DNA of 43,912 nucleotides from Paraclostridium sordellii (GTDB lineage Bacteria > Bacillota > Clostridia > Peptostreptococcales > Peptostreptococcaceae). Position 1 is the first letter of the stretch; each line of letters starts with the position of its first letter. The notes beneath the pieces were generated by a model. The model was given only the letters and a program-made list of their open reading frames with translations, was not told the DNA's origin and searched no databases. The position numbers and the translations under genes are program-made. This document shows positions 25,163 through 35,416 of the stretch, in pieces. Location of the stretch: NCBI RefSeq assembly GCF_000953675.1, contig NZ_LN679998.1:3287129-3331040 (forward strand), written 5' to 3'.

Positions 25163-27139
25163 CTATCTTTTTTTTCTTTTACTTTTATTTGACTTATTAT
25201 TATTTCTATTATTTCCAAAATCTTTTTCTCTAGAGTTTTTATTTTGGCTTTTTCCTCTAGTATCTTCTTTTCTATTTCCTCTATCTTTTTTATTAGAGTT
25301 TGATTTTCCTTTATTATTAGAATTATTGTATCTACGATACTCTCCTCTTGGCTTAATTAAACATCTCGGTCCAAAACCTATTAAATCTTCTCTTCCGGCT
25401 TCAACTAATGCAGCATGTACCAGATCATAATTTCTAGGGGCTCTATATTGAAGTAATGCTCTTTGCATAGCTTTTTCATGCTTAGATTTTGGAACATATA
25501 CAGGTTTCATTGTTAATGGATCCAATCCAGTGTAAAACATTGTTGTAGATAATGTTCCTGGTGTTGGATAAAAATCTTGAACCTGTTCTGGTTGATACTT
25601 AGTGTCTCTTAAGTATTCAGCTAATTCTATAGCTGAGTTTAAAGTTGATCCTGGATGTGAAGACATTAAGTATGGAATTATATATTGTTTTTTACCTACT
25701 TTTTCACTTAATCTAAAGAATTTTTCTCTAAACTTATCATATGTGTTACCTGCAGGCTTTTGCATATGTTCTAATACTTCTTCAGCTATATGTTCTGGTG
25801 CAACCTTTAGCTGACCACTAACGTGATGTTCAACTAGCTCTTTAAAGAACTTATCATTTTTATCAGCCATTACATAATCATATCTTATTCCTGAACGTAC
25901 AAATACCTTTTTTACCTTAGGTAAGCTTCTAACTTTTCTAAGTAATTCTAAGAAATCAGTATGATCTACTTTTAAGTTTTTACAAGGTTCTGGGTGTAAA
26001 CATTGTCTATTTTTACAAGCACCTTTAGTTATTTGCTTTTTACAAGCAGCATCTCTAAAGTTTGCAGTAGGTCCTCCGACATCATGAATATATCCTTTAA
26101 AATCATCTAACTCTGTTATATATTTAGCTTCTTCTAATATAGACTCATGACTTCTACTTTGTACTGCTCTACCTTGATGGAATGTTATAGCACAGAAAGA
26201 ACAACTTCCGAAACATCCTCTTGAACTTACTATTCCAAATTTCACTTCCTCTATTGCAGGTATTCCGCCCATTTCTTTATACATTGGATGATAATCCTTA
26301 GCATATGGAAGTGCATAAACAGCATCTAATTCTTCTCTATTTAAAGGTGGCTCTGGTTTATTTTGAACTAAATATTTATCACCATGTCTTTGTATTATAG
26401 CTTTACCTCTATATGGATCTTGTTCATCATATTGAACTTTAAAAGCTTTAGCATAAGATTCTTTGCTTGTAGATACTTCTTTATATGATGGTATTTCAAC
26501 ATAATCATCATATATTTCATCTTTACTATCAGCCACATAACAAGTTCCATTTATATGTCTTATATATTTAGGTTCAAATCCATCGTTTAATGCATTTGCA
26601 ACTTCTACTATTTGTCTTTCACTCATACCATATACTAGTAAATCTGCCTGACTATCTAAAAGTACAGACTTTCTTACTTTATCGCTCCAATAGTCATAAT
26701 GAGCAAATCTTCTTAAGCTAGCTTCTAATCCCCCTATTATGATCTTAGCATCTTTATATGCTTCTCTTATTTTATTACAATATACTATAACCGCTCTATC
26801 TGGTCTAAGCCCCATTTTTGCTCCTGGAGAATACATATCTTTATCTCTATGTTTTTTACTTACTGAGTAATGGTTAACCATAGAGTCCATATTTCCTGAA
26901 TTAACTAAAAACCCTAATCTAGGCTCTCCTAGTTTCATAAAATCATCTACAGTTCTCCAATTAGGTTGAGCTATTATTCCAACTTTATAACCTGCATTTT
27001 CTAAAACTCTAGATATTATTGCTGTTCCGAAACTATGATGGTCTACATATGCATCTCCTGTTACTAAAACAAAATCTAACTGTTCCCATCCTCTATCAAT
27101 CATATCTTGTTTACAAACTGGTAAAAATTTATTCGTCAT
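25163..27139 (-). CDS. YgiQ family radical SAM protein
   Basis: Large radical S-adenosylmethionine enzyme of unknown reaction, 658 aa. The N-terminal YgiQ domain (about 1-290) is followed by the radical SAM core with the 4Fe-4S cluster motif C309-x3-C313-x2-C316 ([10 protein letters not shown]). A second cysteine-rich segment ([22 protein letters not shown]) could hold an auxiliary cluster. [10 protein letters not shown]-type and [15 protein letters not shown] motifs match the family. The last about 50 residues are low-complexity, rich in N, K, S and R (RNA-binding-like tail). ATG 27139 has AAGGTGAT. Monocistronic. Confidence 0.93.
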   Translation of the reverse strand: MTNKFLPVCKQDMIDRGWEQLDFVLVTGDAYVDHHSFGTAIISRVLENAGYKVGIIAQPNWRTVDDFMKLGEPRLGFLVNSGNMDSMVNHYSVSKKHRDKDMYSPGAKMGLRPDRAVIVYCNKIREAYKDAKIIIGGLEASLRRFAHYDYWSDKVRKSVLLDSQADLLVYGMSERQIVEVANALNDGFEPKYIRHINGTCYVADSKDEIYDDYVEIPSYKEVSTSKESYAKAFKVQYDEQDPYRGKAIIQRHGDKYLVQNKPEPPLNREELDAVYALPYAKDYHPMYKEMGGIPAIEEVKFGIVSSRGCFGSCSFCAITFHQGRAVQSRSHESILEEAKYITELDDFKGYIHDVGGPTANFRDAACKKQITKGACKNRQCLHPEPCKNLKVDHTDFLELLRKVRSLPKVKKVFVRSGIRYDYVMADKNDKFFKELVEHHVSGQLKVAPEHIAEEVLEHMQKPAGNTYDKFREKFFRLSEKVGKKQYIIPYLMSSHPGSTLNSAIELAEYLRDTKYQPEQVQDFYPTPGTLSTTMFYTGLDPLTMKPVYVPKSKHEKAMQRALLQYRAPRNYDLVHAALVEAGREDLIGFGPRCLIKPRGEYRRYNNSNNKGKSNSNKKDRGNRKEDTRGKSQNKNSREKDFGNNRNNNKSNKSKRKKR

Positions 27140-27270
27140 TCAATCACCTTCTTATATGTCATTTATATTTATTATTAACTAGTTTTAATAAGTCAAATCA
27201 GTTTTATTATCTAAGTTTCTATTATACCATTAAGTACTATTATATATATATTATTTTTTGCTTTAATGAA

Positions 27271-27300
27271 AAAAGTACTAATTTAATAATTAGTACTTTT
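27271..27300 (-). terminator. Intrinsic terminator of the first MATE gene
   Basis: A perfect 13-bp stem (27271-27283 / 27288-27300) with a TAAT loop is followed by a T-run on the minus strand. Confidence 0.88.
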
Positions 27301-27304
27301 CATA

Positions 27305-28696
27305 TTATCTTAATACTGTTTTTGTATTGATATGACTATTTGAGTTTTTATATAGTTTATTTGTTTTGAATAAATATAAATATACACTTATTAGTATAAT
27401 ACCTTTTACTATACTAGATATACTTATACTCCACCATACTCCACTTAGCCCCAATATCTCTGGTCTTGATAAAAAATAAGCTATTGGAACCCTTGCTCCA
27501 GTTAAAATAGTTATGATGATAGATGGTATATATGTTCTTCCGATTCCCTTAAATGCTCCTGAAGTTATTATTTCTATGCACATAAATAATTGGGAATATC
27601 CTAGTATCTTTAGGTATTTTGCTCCTTCATTTATTGTTTCAAACTCATTTATAAATATAGTAAAAATTTTACTACCTCCAAAGATTAATATAACAGTTGT
27701 AATCAATCCTAATAAACTTGCTATTATTAAAGTTATTTTAAATCCTTTATTTATTCTGTCATATTTATTAGCTCCATAATTTTGGCCAACGAAACTACTA
27801 AGAGCTACTGCTATACCATCTGCCGTCATCCATGAAATAGCTTCTATTTGAGATCCTACTTTCTGTGCAGCTATAGCTACTGGTCCCCATGATGCAACAA
27901 CGACTCCAAGTAACATTGCAAATATGGTAAACATTCCACCTTGTATCGCAACTGGTAATCCCAACTTACACAAAGACTTATAATAATCCATTTCAATATT
28001 TCTAAAAAATTTAATTTTAAAGTTACTGTCTTTTCTTTTTATAATCATATAAATGAAGCAACTACTTACAACTATTTGAGAAAATACAGTAGCTATTGCA
28101 GCACCAGCCACTCCTAACTTTGGTATTGGCCCTAATCCAAGTATTAATATAGGGTCTAATACTATATTAGTTACAAGTCCTATAGTATTTATTCTAAACG
28201 GAGTTTTACTGTTTCCCATACCATTAAATATTGCTGTAAATACAGGATTTATAAAATAAAATATCATTCCAATAGCAACTATTATTAAATATTCTTTTGA
28301 CATATTTATTACATTAATATCTCCTAAATTAAAAAAACCTATTAAACTATCTTTAAATATTAAAAGTACTAATGTATAAATTAAAGCCAATATAATATTT
28401 ACTTCTATTGCCGCTTTTATATATGATTTGGTTTCTTTTATATCATGTTTCCCCATGCTTTGTGCTACTTGAACTTCTCCCCCAACTCTGGATATGGTTA
28501 TAAATGCCATAGCTAGCCAAGGGAAAAATCCTGCAGTTCCAACTGCTGCAACAGCACTACTTCCTGCTTTTCCAACCCATATCATATCAATCATGTTATA
28601 CGCCATTTGTATAAATGATGTTCCCATTATAGGTAATGCTAGTTTTATTAACTTCTCAGTTATTTTCCCTTCTGTTAAGTCTATTCTTTCTTGCAA
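27305..28696 (-). CDS. MATE family efflux transporter
   Basis: Cation-coupled multidrug/metabolite exporter of 463 aa with about 12 membrane helices in two repeats. The first half opens with LIKLALPIMGTSFIQMAYNMIDMIWVG (family-typical). The second has SQIEAISWMTADGIAVALSSFVGQNYGANKYDR. TTG at 28696 is the start, with GGGGGTG 6 nt upstream. Single gene, divergent from the TauE-like permease. Substrate unknown. Confidence 0.92.
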   Translation of the reverse strand: MQERIDLTEGKITEKLIKLALPIMGTSFIQMAYNMIDMIWVGKAGSSAVAAVGTAGFFPWLAMAFITISRVGGEVQVAQSMGKHDIKETKSYIKAAIEVNIILALIYTLVLLIFKDSLIGFFNLGDINVINMSKEYLIIVAIGMIFYFINPVFTAIFNGMGNSKTPFRINTIGLVTNIVLDPILILGLGPIPKLGVAGAAIATVFSQIVVSSCFIYMIIKRKDSNFKIKFFRNIEMDYYKSLCKLGLPVAIQGGMFTIFAMLLGVVVASWGPVAIAAQKVGSQIEAISWMTADGIAVALSSFVGQNYGANKYDRINKGFKITLIIASLLGLITTVILIFGGSKIFTIFINEFETINEGAKYLKILGYSQLFMCIEIITSGAFKGIGRTYIPSIIITILTGARVPIAYFLSRPEILGLSGVWWSISISSIVKGIILISVYLYLFKTNKLYKNSNSHINTKTVLR

Positions 28697-28866
28697 GAAT
28701 TACACCCCCTGTTTATAGAATTTTCTGATATTAGTATTCACTATATAATAATATCTATATACTTTAAATTTTTCTATAATTTTAACAAATTAATTTGATG
28801 TGTAGATGAGTTTTTTAAGGGAATAAATATATTATTAAATTTTAAAATTTTCATGGAGATGAGTTT

Positions 28867-29634
28867 ATGAGTAGTATAATAGTATTTATTATATCAGGTA
28901 TTTTAGCTGGTGTTGGAATAGGATTAGTAGGTTTATCTGCAGCTTCAATCATTACACCTATGCTAGTAGCTATTTTAGGGTTTGATGCCTACAAAGCCAT
29001 AGGTATAGCTTTATCAGCAGATGTTTTAGCTGCTGGTTCTTCATCTTTAACTTATTTTAAAAATAAAAATATAGATATAAAAAATGGAATCGTAATGATG
29101 ATTTCCACAATGATTTTCACATATATTTTTAGTTATTTTGCTAAATTTATTCCAAGCAATACTTTAGGTTCTTCATCTATAATAATGACTATTTTACTTG
29201 GAATAAAGTTCTTAACTAAACCTATAAATAATTCTAACAAACAAAATATCACATATAAAAATTCAAAAAAACAATTAATTTTATCTATATTTTGGGGTGC
29301 ATTAGTAGGAATAGTTTGTGGTGTTTTAGGCGCTGGTGGAGGTGTAATGCTTCTATTAGTTTTAACTAGTGTTTTAGGGTATCAACTTAAAATAGCAGTT
29401 GGTACTAGTGTGTTTATAATGTCGTTTACAGCTCTTACAGGTGCAGTTGCTCATATTGTTCATGGTGGTACTGATTTAAAAGCCCTTTTACTATGTAGTA
29501 TATGTGCTTTAATATCTTCTAAAGGTGCTGCTAAGTTTGCAAATAAAACAGATAATAAAAAGCTTAATAAAACAGCTGGAGTTTTTTTAATACTATTTGG
29601 CATAATACTTCTTTTAATTAAGTTATTAAAGTAA
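28867..29634 (+). CDS. TauE/SafE family membrane permease
   Basis: Predicted anion permease (sulfite/sulfonate/organic acid export family), 255 aa with about eight hydrophobic segments in two related halves. Typical GxxxGLxGLSAASIITPML at the start and GxLGAGGGVMLLLVLTSVLGYQLKIAVGTSVFIM in the second half. ATG 28867 follows TGGAGATGAG. Monocistronic and convergent with the DUF2383 gene through a shared terminator. Substrate is not predictable. Confidence 0.88.
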   Translation: MSSIIVFIISGILAGVGIGLVGLSAASIITPMLVAILGFDAYKAIGIALSADVLAAGSSSLTYFKNKNIDIKNGIVMMISTMIFTYIFSYFAKFIPSNTLGSSSIIMTILLGIKFLTKPINNSNKQNITYKNSKKQLILSIFWGALVGIVCGVLGAGGGVMLLLVLTSVLGYQLKIAVGTSVFIMSFTALTGAVAHIVHGGTDLKALLLCSICALISSKGAAKFANKTDNKKLNKTAGVFLILFGIILLLIKLLK

Positions 29635-29652
29635 AGTATTATAATTTTCGTT

Positions 29653-29694
29653 AAAATAGGTATGATTTGATAAATATCAAATCATACCTATTTT
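29653..29694. terminator. Bidirectional terminator between tauE-like and DUF2383 genes
   Basis: A 20-bp perfect stem (29653-29672 / 29675-29694) with A/T runs on both flanks serves the plus-strand permease and the minus-strand gene. Confidence 0.9.
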
Positions 29695-30146
29695 TATAGA
29701 GATTTATATAATATATCTAGCCTATTGTTTATACTCTTATACTCACTTACCATCTCATTTAAATGTTGAAAAATACCTTTATCTAAATGCTCATCTTTAT
29801 ACGAATCTAAAAGATTACTACCTCCTTCAATACCCATATCTACAGCACTTATAGCATGTTCTATAACTTCTTTATCACTATCTATAAACATGTCTTTTAA
29901 CTTTTCAAATATACTAGCCATTTCACCAGTAACTCCCAATGAATCTGTAGGTTCTCCGCCTAATTTTTTTATATATGAACTTACCTTTTCATCTTGTTCT
30001 CTAAATATAAACATTATTCTTCTTAACTCATTTTTTAATTCTTCATTTTTAGCTTTATCTTGGTATACTCTAAATGTATCTGCACCCATGTGAATTCCTC
30101 TTAGGAATTTATTTAATTCTTTTATTAGAGTTTCATTTTTATCCAT
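29694..30146 (-). CDS. DUF2383-like ferritin-fold helical protein
   Basis: A 150-aa, almost entirely helical protein, compatible with a four-helix ferritin-like bundle. It shows the pattern of DUF2383 (ELNKFLRGIHMGADTFRVYQDKAKNEELKNELRRIMFIFREQDEKVSSYIKKLGGEP). The EQ and E residues between helices could bind a metal but this is not established. ATG 30146 has GAGGTGAT 5 nt upstream; the reading to 30194 has no ribosome site. It follows the cysteine-desulfurase-like gene by 48 nt, so probably the same transcript. Confidence 0.82.
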   Translation of the reverse strand: MDKNETLIKELNKFLRGIHMGADTFRVYQDKAKNEELKNELRRIMFIFREQDEKVSSYIKKLGGEPTDSLGVTGEMASIFEKLKDMFIDSDKEVIEHAISAVDMGIEGGSNLLDSYKDEHLDKGIFQHLNEMVSEYKSINNRLDILYKSL

Positions 30147-30194
30147 TAATATCACCTCATCATTAGTTTCTTTCTTATTTCTAACTTTATTCAT

Positions 30195-31508
30195 TTATAT
30201 TAAATTTCGTTCAAATCTTCTACATCTATTAATCATAAACTCCATTGTATTTAAAAATTCATCTACTTCTTCGCATGTATTATATAATCCAAAACTTGCT
30301 CTTACCATTCCTGCTGCTTTACAATCTCTATTTAGTAAAGCTTTAGCATCTGAATCGCTTATACCTAATAGTCTTCTTACATAAGTATGCGCACAAAACG
30401 CACCTTGTCTAACAGCAATTCCCCTTATATAGGATAATTTATCTGCAACAGAATCAAAGTTTATTCCATCAACATTAAACGAAATCACACCTAATCTTTC
30501 CTTACAACTAGAATCTCCATATAAAACTACCCTATCTATATCTTCTAATCCCTTTATTAATCTATTTTTTAAAATATCTTCATGTTGCTTAACATTTTCT
30601 AAACCTATTTCCTTTAATTTATTCATTGCTGTATACAAAGCTATAACTCCTAAATAGTTAGGTGTCCCTGCTTCAAATTTAGATGGTAAATCACTCCAAT
30701 ATATATCATAATCAAAAACTAAATCTACAGCTCCTCCACCTTTTAAAAATGGCTCTTTATTTTCTAGTCCTTCTTTAAGACCTATAACTAATCCACTTCC
30801 ATATGGAGCATACATCTTATGTCCTGATAATGCCAAATAATCTATAGCATCATCATTTCCTGTTCCTTTCATGTTTATATCTCTATGTGCAGCTAATTGA
30901 GCAGCATCTACAACGATTTTTGCTCCATATTTATGTGCTATTTTTGCTATTTCATTTATTGGATTTACATAACCTGTAACATTTGATGCTCCTGTAACTG
31001 TAACAAGTTTAACTTCTCCATTATTGTTTATTAATTCTTTTTCTATATCTTCTACTTTAAGCTTTCCTTCTTCATCAACTTCTATATATATTAAATTTGA
31101 ATTATATCTCCAAGGCAAATCATTAGCATGATGTTCCATTCTGGTAGTTATTACTTTATCATACTTACTATTTAGTAATGCATTTGCTAATAAATTCATT
31201 CCTTCTGTAGTATTTTTAGTAAATATAACTGTATAGTTATCATCATTTGCTAAGTTAAAAAACTCTTTTACATAATCTCTACATTTTTCATATACTCTAG
31301 TTGAGTATTCTGATTTAGGACCTTTACCTCTTCCTATAGATCCGTACATTTGCATATGCTTAAAAATTTCCTTGTCAACACATTTTAAAGGTGGCGTTGT
31401 TGCTCCATTATCAAAACATATAGGAGTAACATAAGCTCCATCTTCTAGTTTTATAGTCAGATCTACTCCATCAAACATATGTCTATAATCCATTAACTGT
31501 TTACTCAT
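30195..31508 (-). CDS. Class V aminotransferase, cysteine desulfurase/selenocysteine lyase-like
   Basis: PLP enzyme of 437 aa resembling SufS/Csd. Signatures: FDNGATTPP at the start, TKNTTEGMNLLANAL, RMEHHANDLPWR (His stacking on PLP), VDAAQLAAH (PLP-binding Asp and Gln), SGHKMYAPYGSG (Schiff-base lysine), AGTPNYLG, and RQGAFCAHTYVRRLL with the likely persulfide cysteine. It is followed by DUF2383 rather than by sufU, sufB or iscU, so sulfur delivery partners are not local. ATG 31508 has GGGGG upstream; the ATG at 31547 would precede that site. Confidence 0.88.
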   Translation of the reverse strand: MSKQLMDYRHMFDGVDLTIKLEDGAYVTPICFDNGATTPPLKCVDKEIFKHMQMYGSIGRGKGPKSEYSTRVYEKCRDYVKEFFNLANDDNYTVIFTKNTTEGMNLLANALLNSKYDKVITTRMEHHANDLPWRYNSNLIYIEVDEEGKLKVEDIEKELINNNGEVKLVTVTGASNVTGYVNPINEIAKIAHKYGAKIVVDAAQLAAHRDINMKGTGNDDAIDYLALSGHKMYAPYGSGLVIGLKEGLENKEPFLKGGGAVDLVFDYDIYWSDLPSKFEAGTPNYLGVIALYTAMNKLKEIGLENVKQHEDILKNRLIKGLEDIDRVVLYGDSSCKERLGVISFNVDGINFDSVADKLSYIRGIAVRQGAFCAHTYVRRLLGISDSDAKALLNRDCKAAGMVRASFGLYNTCEEVDEFLNTMEFMINRCRRFERNLI

Positions 31509-31671
31509 TATTAATCCCCCTATATAAAGTTGTCTTATTAAAGACAAAATAATATTCTTATTTTAAGCTATTCAACGTTGACTTGTAATGTTCTTTTAAA
31601 TAATTTTATTAAATTTACATATAATAAAATTACATCTTATTTCCCTCTCATTTTTCCATAGTTTAAAACAA

Positions 31672-31707
31672 AAAAAATCCGCATAGTAAACACTATACGG
31701 ATTTTTT
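31672..31707 (-). terminator. Intrinsic terminator of the S1-repeat protein gene
   Basis: A 15-of-16 bp stem (31672-31687 / 31692-31707) with an AAAC loop is followed by a T-run of seven or eight on the minus strand. It abuts the stop codon. Confidence 0.9.
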
Positions 31708-32937
31708 CTATTTTAAATCTTTAAATTTTTCTTTGAATAATTCGCCTAAAGATCCTAAAGATTCTTCAGTTTCTAAAAACTCTGAGTAATCTTCTTCTGG
31801 TTCTTTATTTGCTTCTTTTAAAGAAACTACCATTCTTTTTTCTTTATTTTTTATGTCTATTATCATAACTTCTATTTCATCGTCAACATTTACAACATGT
31901 GAAACTTTCATAACTCTTTCTTCACTTAATTCAGATATTGGTAAAAATGCTTCAACTCCAAGTTTAACTTCTACAAAAGCTCCTTTTTCTATAAGCTTTA
32001 ATACTTTAACTTTTACTATATCTCCGACTTGCATGTTTTCTCTTACTTCATTCCAAGGATCATTATTTATATCTTTTATAGCAAGTCCTATTTTTTTATT
32101 TTCTTTATCTATTTTTATAACATATACATCAACTTCTTGACCTTCTTTAACAACATCTTCAACCGAATCTACTCTATGCCAAGCTAATTCATTTATATGA
32201 GCTAATCCTTCTATTCCACCTAAATCTATAAATGCGCCATAGCTCATTATCTTACTTACTTTACCAGTTCTTTTTTGACCTATTTCTAAAGAGTTAAATA
32301 AATCTTCTTTAGCTTTTTTAACCTTTGCTCTATGAGCTTCTTTCTCTGCTTTTATTCTTGCTCTTTCTTCTGCCTTTTGTATATCTAATCTTTCTTGAGC
32401 TACTTCTCTGTGAGATGCTACTATTCTGTTTCTTCTTAAATCCATCTCTATCATATAAACTTCTAAGTCACGACCAATATAAGCTGCTGTATTGTTTACA
32501 AACTTAACATCTATTTGAGAAAGAGGTATAAATACAGTTTCAGTTTTATAGTTTGCAAATAATCCCTTTTCAATACTTCTTTCAACATGTACTGTTAGAA
32601 TAGTATGATTATCTAATGCTTCTTTTAATTCTTTTCTAGTTTCTTCAACTAATGCTTTTTTTACTGATAAATATATTATCCCATCTTTGCGTTGTACTTT
32701 TGTTATTTCACCACTTATTTCTTGACCTACTTCATACTTATCTTTTATCTCTTGATTTTTATCTAATACAAGTTCTGATTTAAGTATAATTCCATCAAAT
32801 CCATAGCTTAATTCAACACGAATTTCATCATATAATACCTTAGTTATTTTACCTGTTACTATTTGACCGATCTTTAAACTACTCATTTCTTTTTCTTGTT
32901 GCGCTAAAAGTTCTTCCATAGTTTGATTATTATCCAT
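31708..32937 (-). CDS. S1-repeat RNA-binding protein (30S ribosomal protein S1-like)
   Basis: Four S1 OB-fold repeats (about 22-95, 105-178, 218-287, 302-372). Repeats three and four are canonical (GKVSKIMSYGAFIDLGGIEGLAHINELAW; VKVLKLIEKGAFVEVKLGVEAFLPISELS). A charged helix (about 180-215, KAEERARIKAEKEAHRAKVKK) splits the pairs. At about 409 aa it matches the short S1 of Firmicutes, assisting mRNA binding by the ribosome. ATG 32937 or the adjacent TTG 32940 could be used; AGAAAGGA is upstream. An extended -10 (TGATATAAT, minus strand, -10 at 32996-33001) gives a probable promoter. Confidence 0.9.
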   Translation of the reverse strand: MDNNQTMEELLAQQEKEMSSLKIGQIVTGKITKVLYDEIRVELSYGFDGIILKSELVLDKNQEIKDKYEVGQEISGEITKVQRKDGIIYLSVKKALVEETRKELKEALDNHTILTVHVERSIEKGLFANYKTETVFIPLSQIDVKFVNNTAAYIGRDLEVYMIEMDLRRNRIVASHREVAQERLDIQKAEERARIKAEKEAHRAKVKKAKEDLFNSLEIGQKRTGKVSKIMSYGAFIDLGGIEGLAHINELAWHRVDSVEDVVKEGQEVDVYVIKIDKENKKIGLAIKDINNDPWNEVRENMQVGDIVKVKVLKLIEKGAFVEVKLGVEAFLPISELSEERVMKVSHVVNVDDEIEVMIIDIKNKEKRMVVSLKEANKEPEEDYSEFLETEESLGSLGELFKEKFKDLK

Positions 32938-32995
32938 CAATTTTCATTCCTTTCTATGTAAACGTTTATAATATTTTTATATTTAATCACCTATT

Positions 32996-33004
32996 ATTAT
33001 ATCA
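32996..33004 (-). promoter_or_regulatory. Extended -10 promoter of the S1-like gene
   Basis: TGA-TATAAT on the minus strand, about 60 nt before the start codon, with no convincing -35. Confidence 0.5.
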
Positions 33005-33031
33005 CTAACATTTAATTCTTTATATTAATAA

Positions 33032-33751
33032 TTAGACTTCTTTTTTAAAAAATATTTCTTTTATATATTCTTCGTTAAAATTCACCACTAAATTTCCAGG
33101 GAAATCTACTTCGTTCAATATTTTTTCGCAATTTTTAAAATCCCCAACTTGATAGTATATATGAGCATCGCTTCCTAAAATAACTTTTACTTCATATTTT
33201 TTGCAAAGTTTTAACATTTTTTTTGCATTTTCTATAGCTCCTACTCTAAAGCTATTTGGTCTTAATGATGAATTGTTTATTTCTAATAATGTATTTGTTT
33301 CCTTAGCTTTCTTTACTACCTTTTCATAGTCAACCGGATATCTGCTATCATCTAAATGTCCTATTATTTTTACTTCTTTATTTTCCATTACATTTATTAT
33401 AGCTTTTGTATTTTCTTCTTTACTACCCCCTGATATACAAGGTGGATGAAAGCTAGCAATTACATAATCTAATTTTCCAATAACATCTTCAGGTATATCA
33501 ACTTTTCCTTCAAAATCCATTATATTAGCTTCTATTCCTTTTAGCATTCTAACTCCATTAATTTCACTTTTTATGACTCCTAAATTCCCAAAATAATATG
33601 GATGAGTGCTTCCAGGCATATTAGGTGCGTGATCCGATACCCCTAAATATTTTAAATTTTTTTCTTTTGCTTCGTCTATATTCTCTTTTAATGTGCTATA
33701 TGCATGTCCACTTGCTACCGTGTGACAATGCAAATCTATAAGTGCCTTCAT
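33032..33751 (-). CDS. PHP-domain phosphoesterase (YcdX-like)
   Basis: Metal-dependent phosphatase of the polymerase-and-histidinol-phosphatase family, 239 aa. Metal-ligand motifs in order: DLHCHTVASGHA, GVSDHAP, GIEANI, ASFHPP, GHLDD and LGSDAH. This set and the length fit the trinuclear-zinc YcdX group rather than histidinol phosphatase HisJ. ATG 33751 has AGGAGG 7 nt upstream. Substrate unknown. No terminator separates it from the S1-like gene. Confidence 0.9.
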   Translation of the reverse strand: MKALIDLHCHTVASGHAYSTLKENIDEAKEKNLKYLGVSDHAPNMPGSTHPYYFGNLGVIKSEINGVRMLKGIEANIMDFEGKVDIPEDVIGKLDYVIASFHPPCISGGSKEENTKAIINVMENKEVKIIGHLDDSRYPVDYEKVVKKAKETNTLLEINNSSLRPNSFRVGAIENAKKMLKLCKKYEVKVILGSDAHIYYQVGDFKNCEKILNEVDFPGNLVVNFNEEYIKEIFFKKEV

Positions 33752-33847
33752 AGTTAAGCCTCCTAATTCATAACGTTTATTTTTCATTATATAATAATTT
33801 TATATTATTTTCCAAAATATATTACCATAGTTTAACTCTTATAAGTT

Positions 33848-33889
33848 AAAAAGCTATGATAATATATTTATATATTATCATAGCTTTTT
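33848..33889 (-). terminator. Intrinsic terminator of the second MATE gene
   Basis: A perfect 19-bp stem (33848-33866 / 33871-33889) with a 4-nt loop and T-run lies 10 nt after the stop codon. Confidence 0.9.
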
Positions 33890-33899
33890 TCATATATTT

Positions 33900-35294
33900 T
33901 TATTCTTTTGTCTGAGTCAACTCTAGGTTTGGTTGACTTGAAGATTTAACAGACAAGGTCTTTTTATAGAATATACTAAAGAATACTATAGTTGTAAGTG
34001 CCGCAAGTATATCAGCAACTGGTTCAGCCATTAATACCCCTTGTAATTTATTTTCTAAAAACATAGGTAGTATAAATATTAATGGTATTAATAATATTAT
34101 TTTTCTAAGTAAAGCTAATATCATTGATATTTTAGCCTGACCTAGCGCAAGGAATGTCTGTTGACAAGCTATCTGAGCCCCAAATAAGAATATTCCTGCA
34201 AAGTAAATTCTCATACTCCATACTGTTATTTCTACAAGTTGAGGATTACTATTAAATATTGATACAAATACTTGTGGGAATATCATTATAGCTCCCCACA
34301 TAACTATCGTATATATCAAACAACTCATTAATAAAAGTTTAAATGTTTTTCTAACCCTATCTAATTTATCTGCTCCATAGTTGAAACTTATTATCGGTTG
34401 AGCCCCTTGAGTTAATCCCATCATAGGTAAAAGTATTATTTGCATAACACTACTCATTATCGTCATAGCTCCTATTGCTAAGTCTCCTCCATACTTTGCA
34501 AGGTTATTATTCATTGATATTATAACTAAGCTCTCTGTAGCTTGCATTATAAAAGGTGATATCCCTAAAAGTAAAACAGGTCCAATAACTTTTAGTTTAG
34601 GCACTATATAATTTTTTCTTATTTTCAGTACACTTTTCTTTCCAAGTAAGAAGAATAATACCCATATAGCAGAAACGAACTGTGCAGTTATAGTTGCGAG
34701 AGCTGCACCTTTTACTCCCATTCCAAATCCAAAAATCAGTATAGGATCTAGTACTATATTTATAACAGCACCTATCATAACAGTCATCATACCAGTCTTT
34801 GCAAATCCTTGAGTATTTATGAATGGATTCATGCCTAGCCCTATTTGAACAAATATAGTTCCTATAAGATATATACCTATATAATCATTTGCATACCCTA
34901 TTGTATCTTTACTTGCTCCAAATGCCCAAAGTATATCTTCCTTAAATATTAAAAATGATAGCGTTAATATAATTGATAATATTATTAGCATAGAAAAACT
35001 ATTTGTCATTATTTTTTCTGCACCATCATTATCTTTTTCTCCCATCTTTATTGCAGCTAAAGGAGCTCCCCCCATACCTACTAATGCACTAAATGCTGAA
35101 ACTATCATTATTATTGGGAATGCTACTCCTACCCCTGCCATAGCAAGTTCTCCATTTGGCATCCTACCAATAAATATTCTATCTACTATGTTATATAATA
35201 CATTTACTAACTGTGCTATTATAGCTGGTAAAGCTAATTGAAATAACAGCTTACCAACACTACCTTTTCCCAAATCTGTAGCTTGCTTCGCCAT
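33900..35294 (-). CDS. MATE family efflux transporter (MepA-like)
   Basis: A 464-aa exporter with about 12 helices. The opening LGKGSVGKLLFQLALPAIIAQLVNVLYNIVDRIFIGRM and the FSALVGMGGAPLAAIKMGE segment resemble the MepA branch of MATE proteins, distinct from the MATE protein at 27.3-28.7 kb. ATG 35294 follows AAGGTGGAGG. No terminator is visible between dinB and this gene, so read-through from dinB is possible. Substrate unknown. Confidence 0.92.
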   Translation of the reverse strand: MAKQATDLGKGSVGKLLFQLALPAIIAQLVNVLYNIVDRIFIGRMPNGELAMAGVGVAFPIIMIVSAFSALVGMGGAPLAAIKMGEKDNDGAEKIMTNSFSMLIILSIILTLSFLIFKEDILWAFGASKDTIGYANDYIGIYLIGTIFVQIGLGMNPFINTQGFAKTGMMTVMIGAVINIVLDPILIFGFGMGVKGAALATITAQFVSAIWVLFFLLGKKSVLKIRKNYIVPKLKVIGPVLLLGISPFIMQATESLVIISMNNNLAKYGGDLAIGAMTIMSSVMQIILLPMMGLTQGAQPIISFNYGADKLDRVRKTFKLLLMSCLIYTIVMWGAIMIFPQVFVSIFNSNPQLVEITVWSMRIYFAGIFLFGAQIACQQTFLALGQAKISMILALLRKIILLIPLIFILPMFLENKLQGVLMAEPVADILAALTTIVFFSIFYKKTLSVKSSSQPNLELTQTKE

Positions 35295-35416
35295 GTATAA
35301 ACCTCCACCTTAATATATTAGATTATATAATATCATATTTATAATGAACTTTAAACATTTTATTTTAAAACGTTTGAAGTTTTTTAAATTTAATTTTATC
35401 TAAGGCCTATATTAAT

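Noticed and set aside
32956-32970. cre-like ATGTAAACGTTTATA upstream of the S1-like gene
   Set aside because: Only 12 of 15 positions match, the outer symmetry is lost, and the gene is not a typical catabolite target.
35364-35378. cre-like sequence around AAAACGTTT upstream of the second MATE gene
   Set aside because: It lacks the conserved outer bases (12 of 15 at best) and no promoter is clear.
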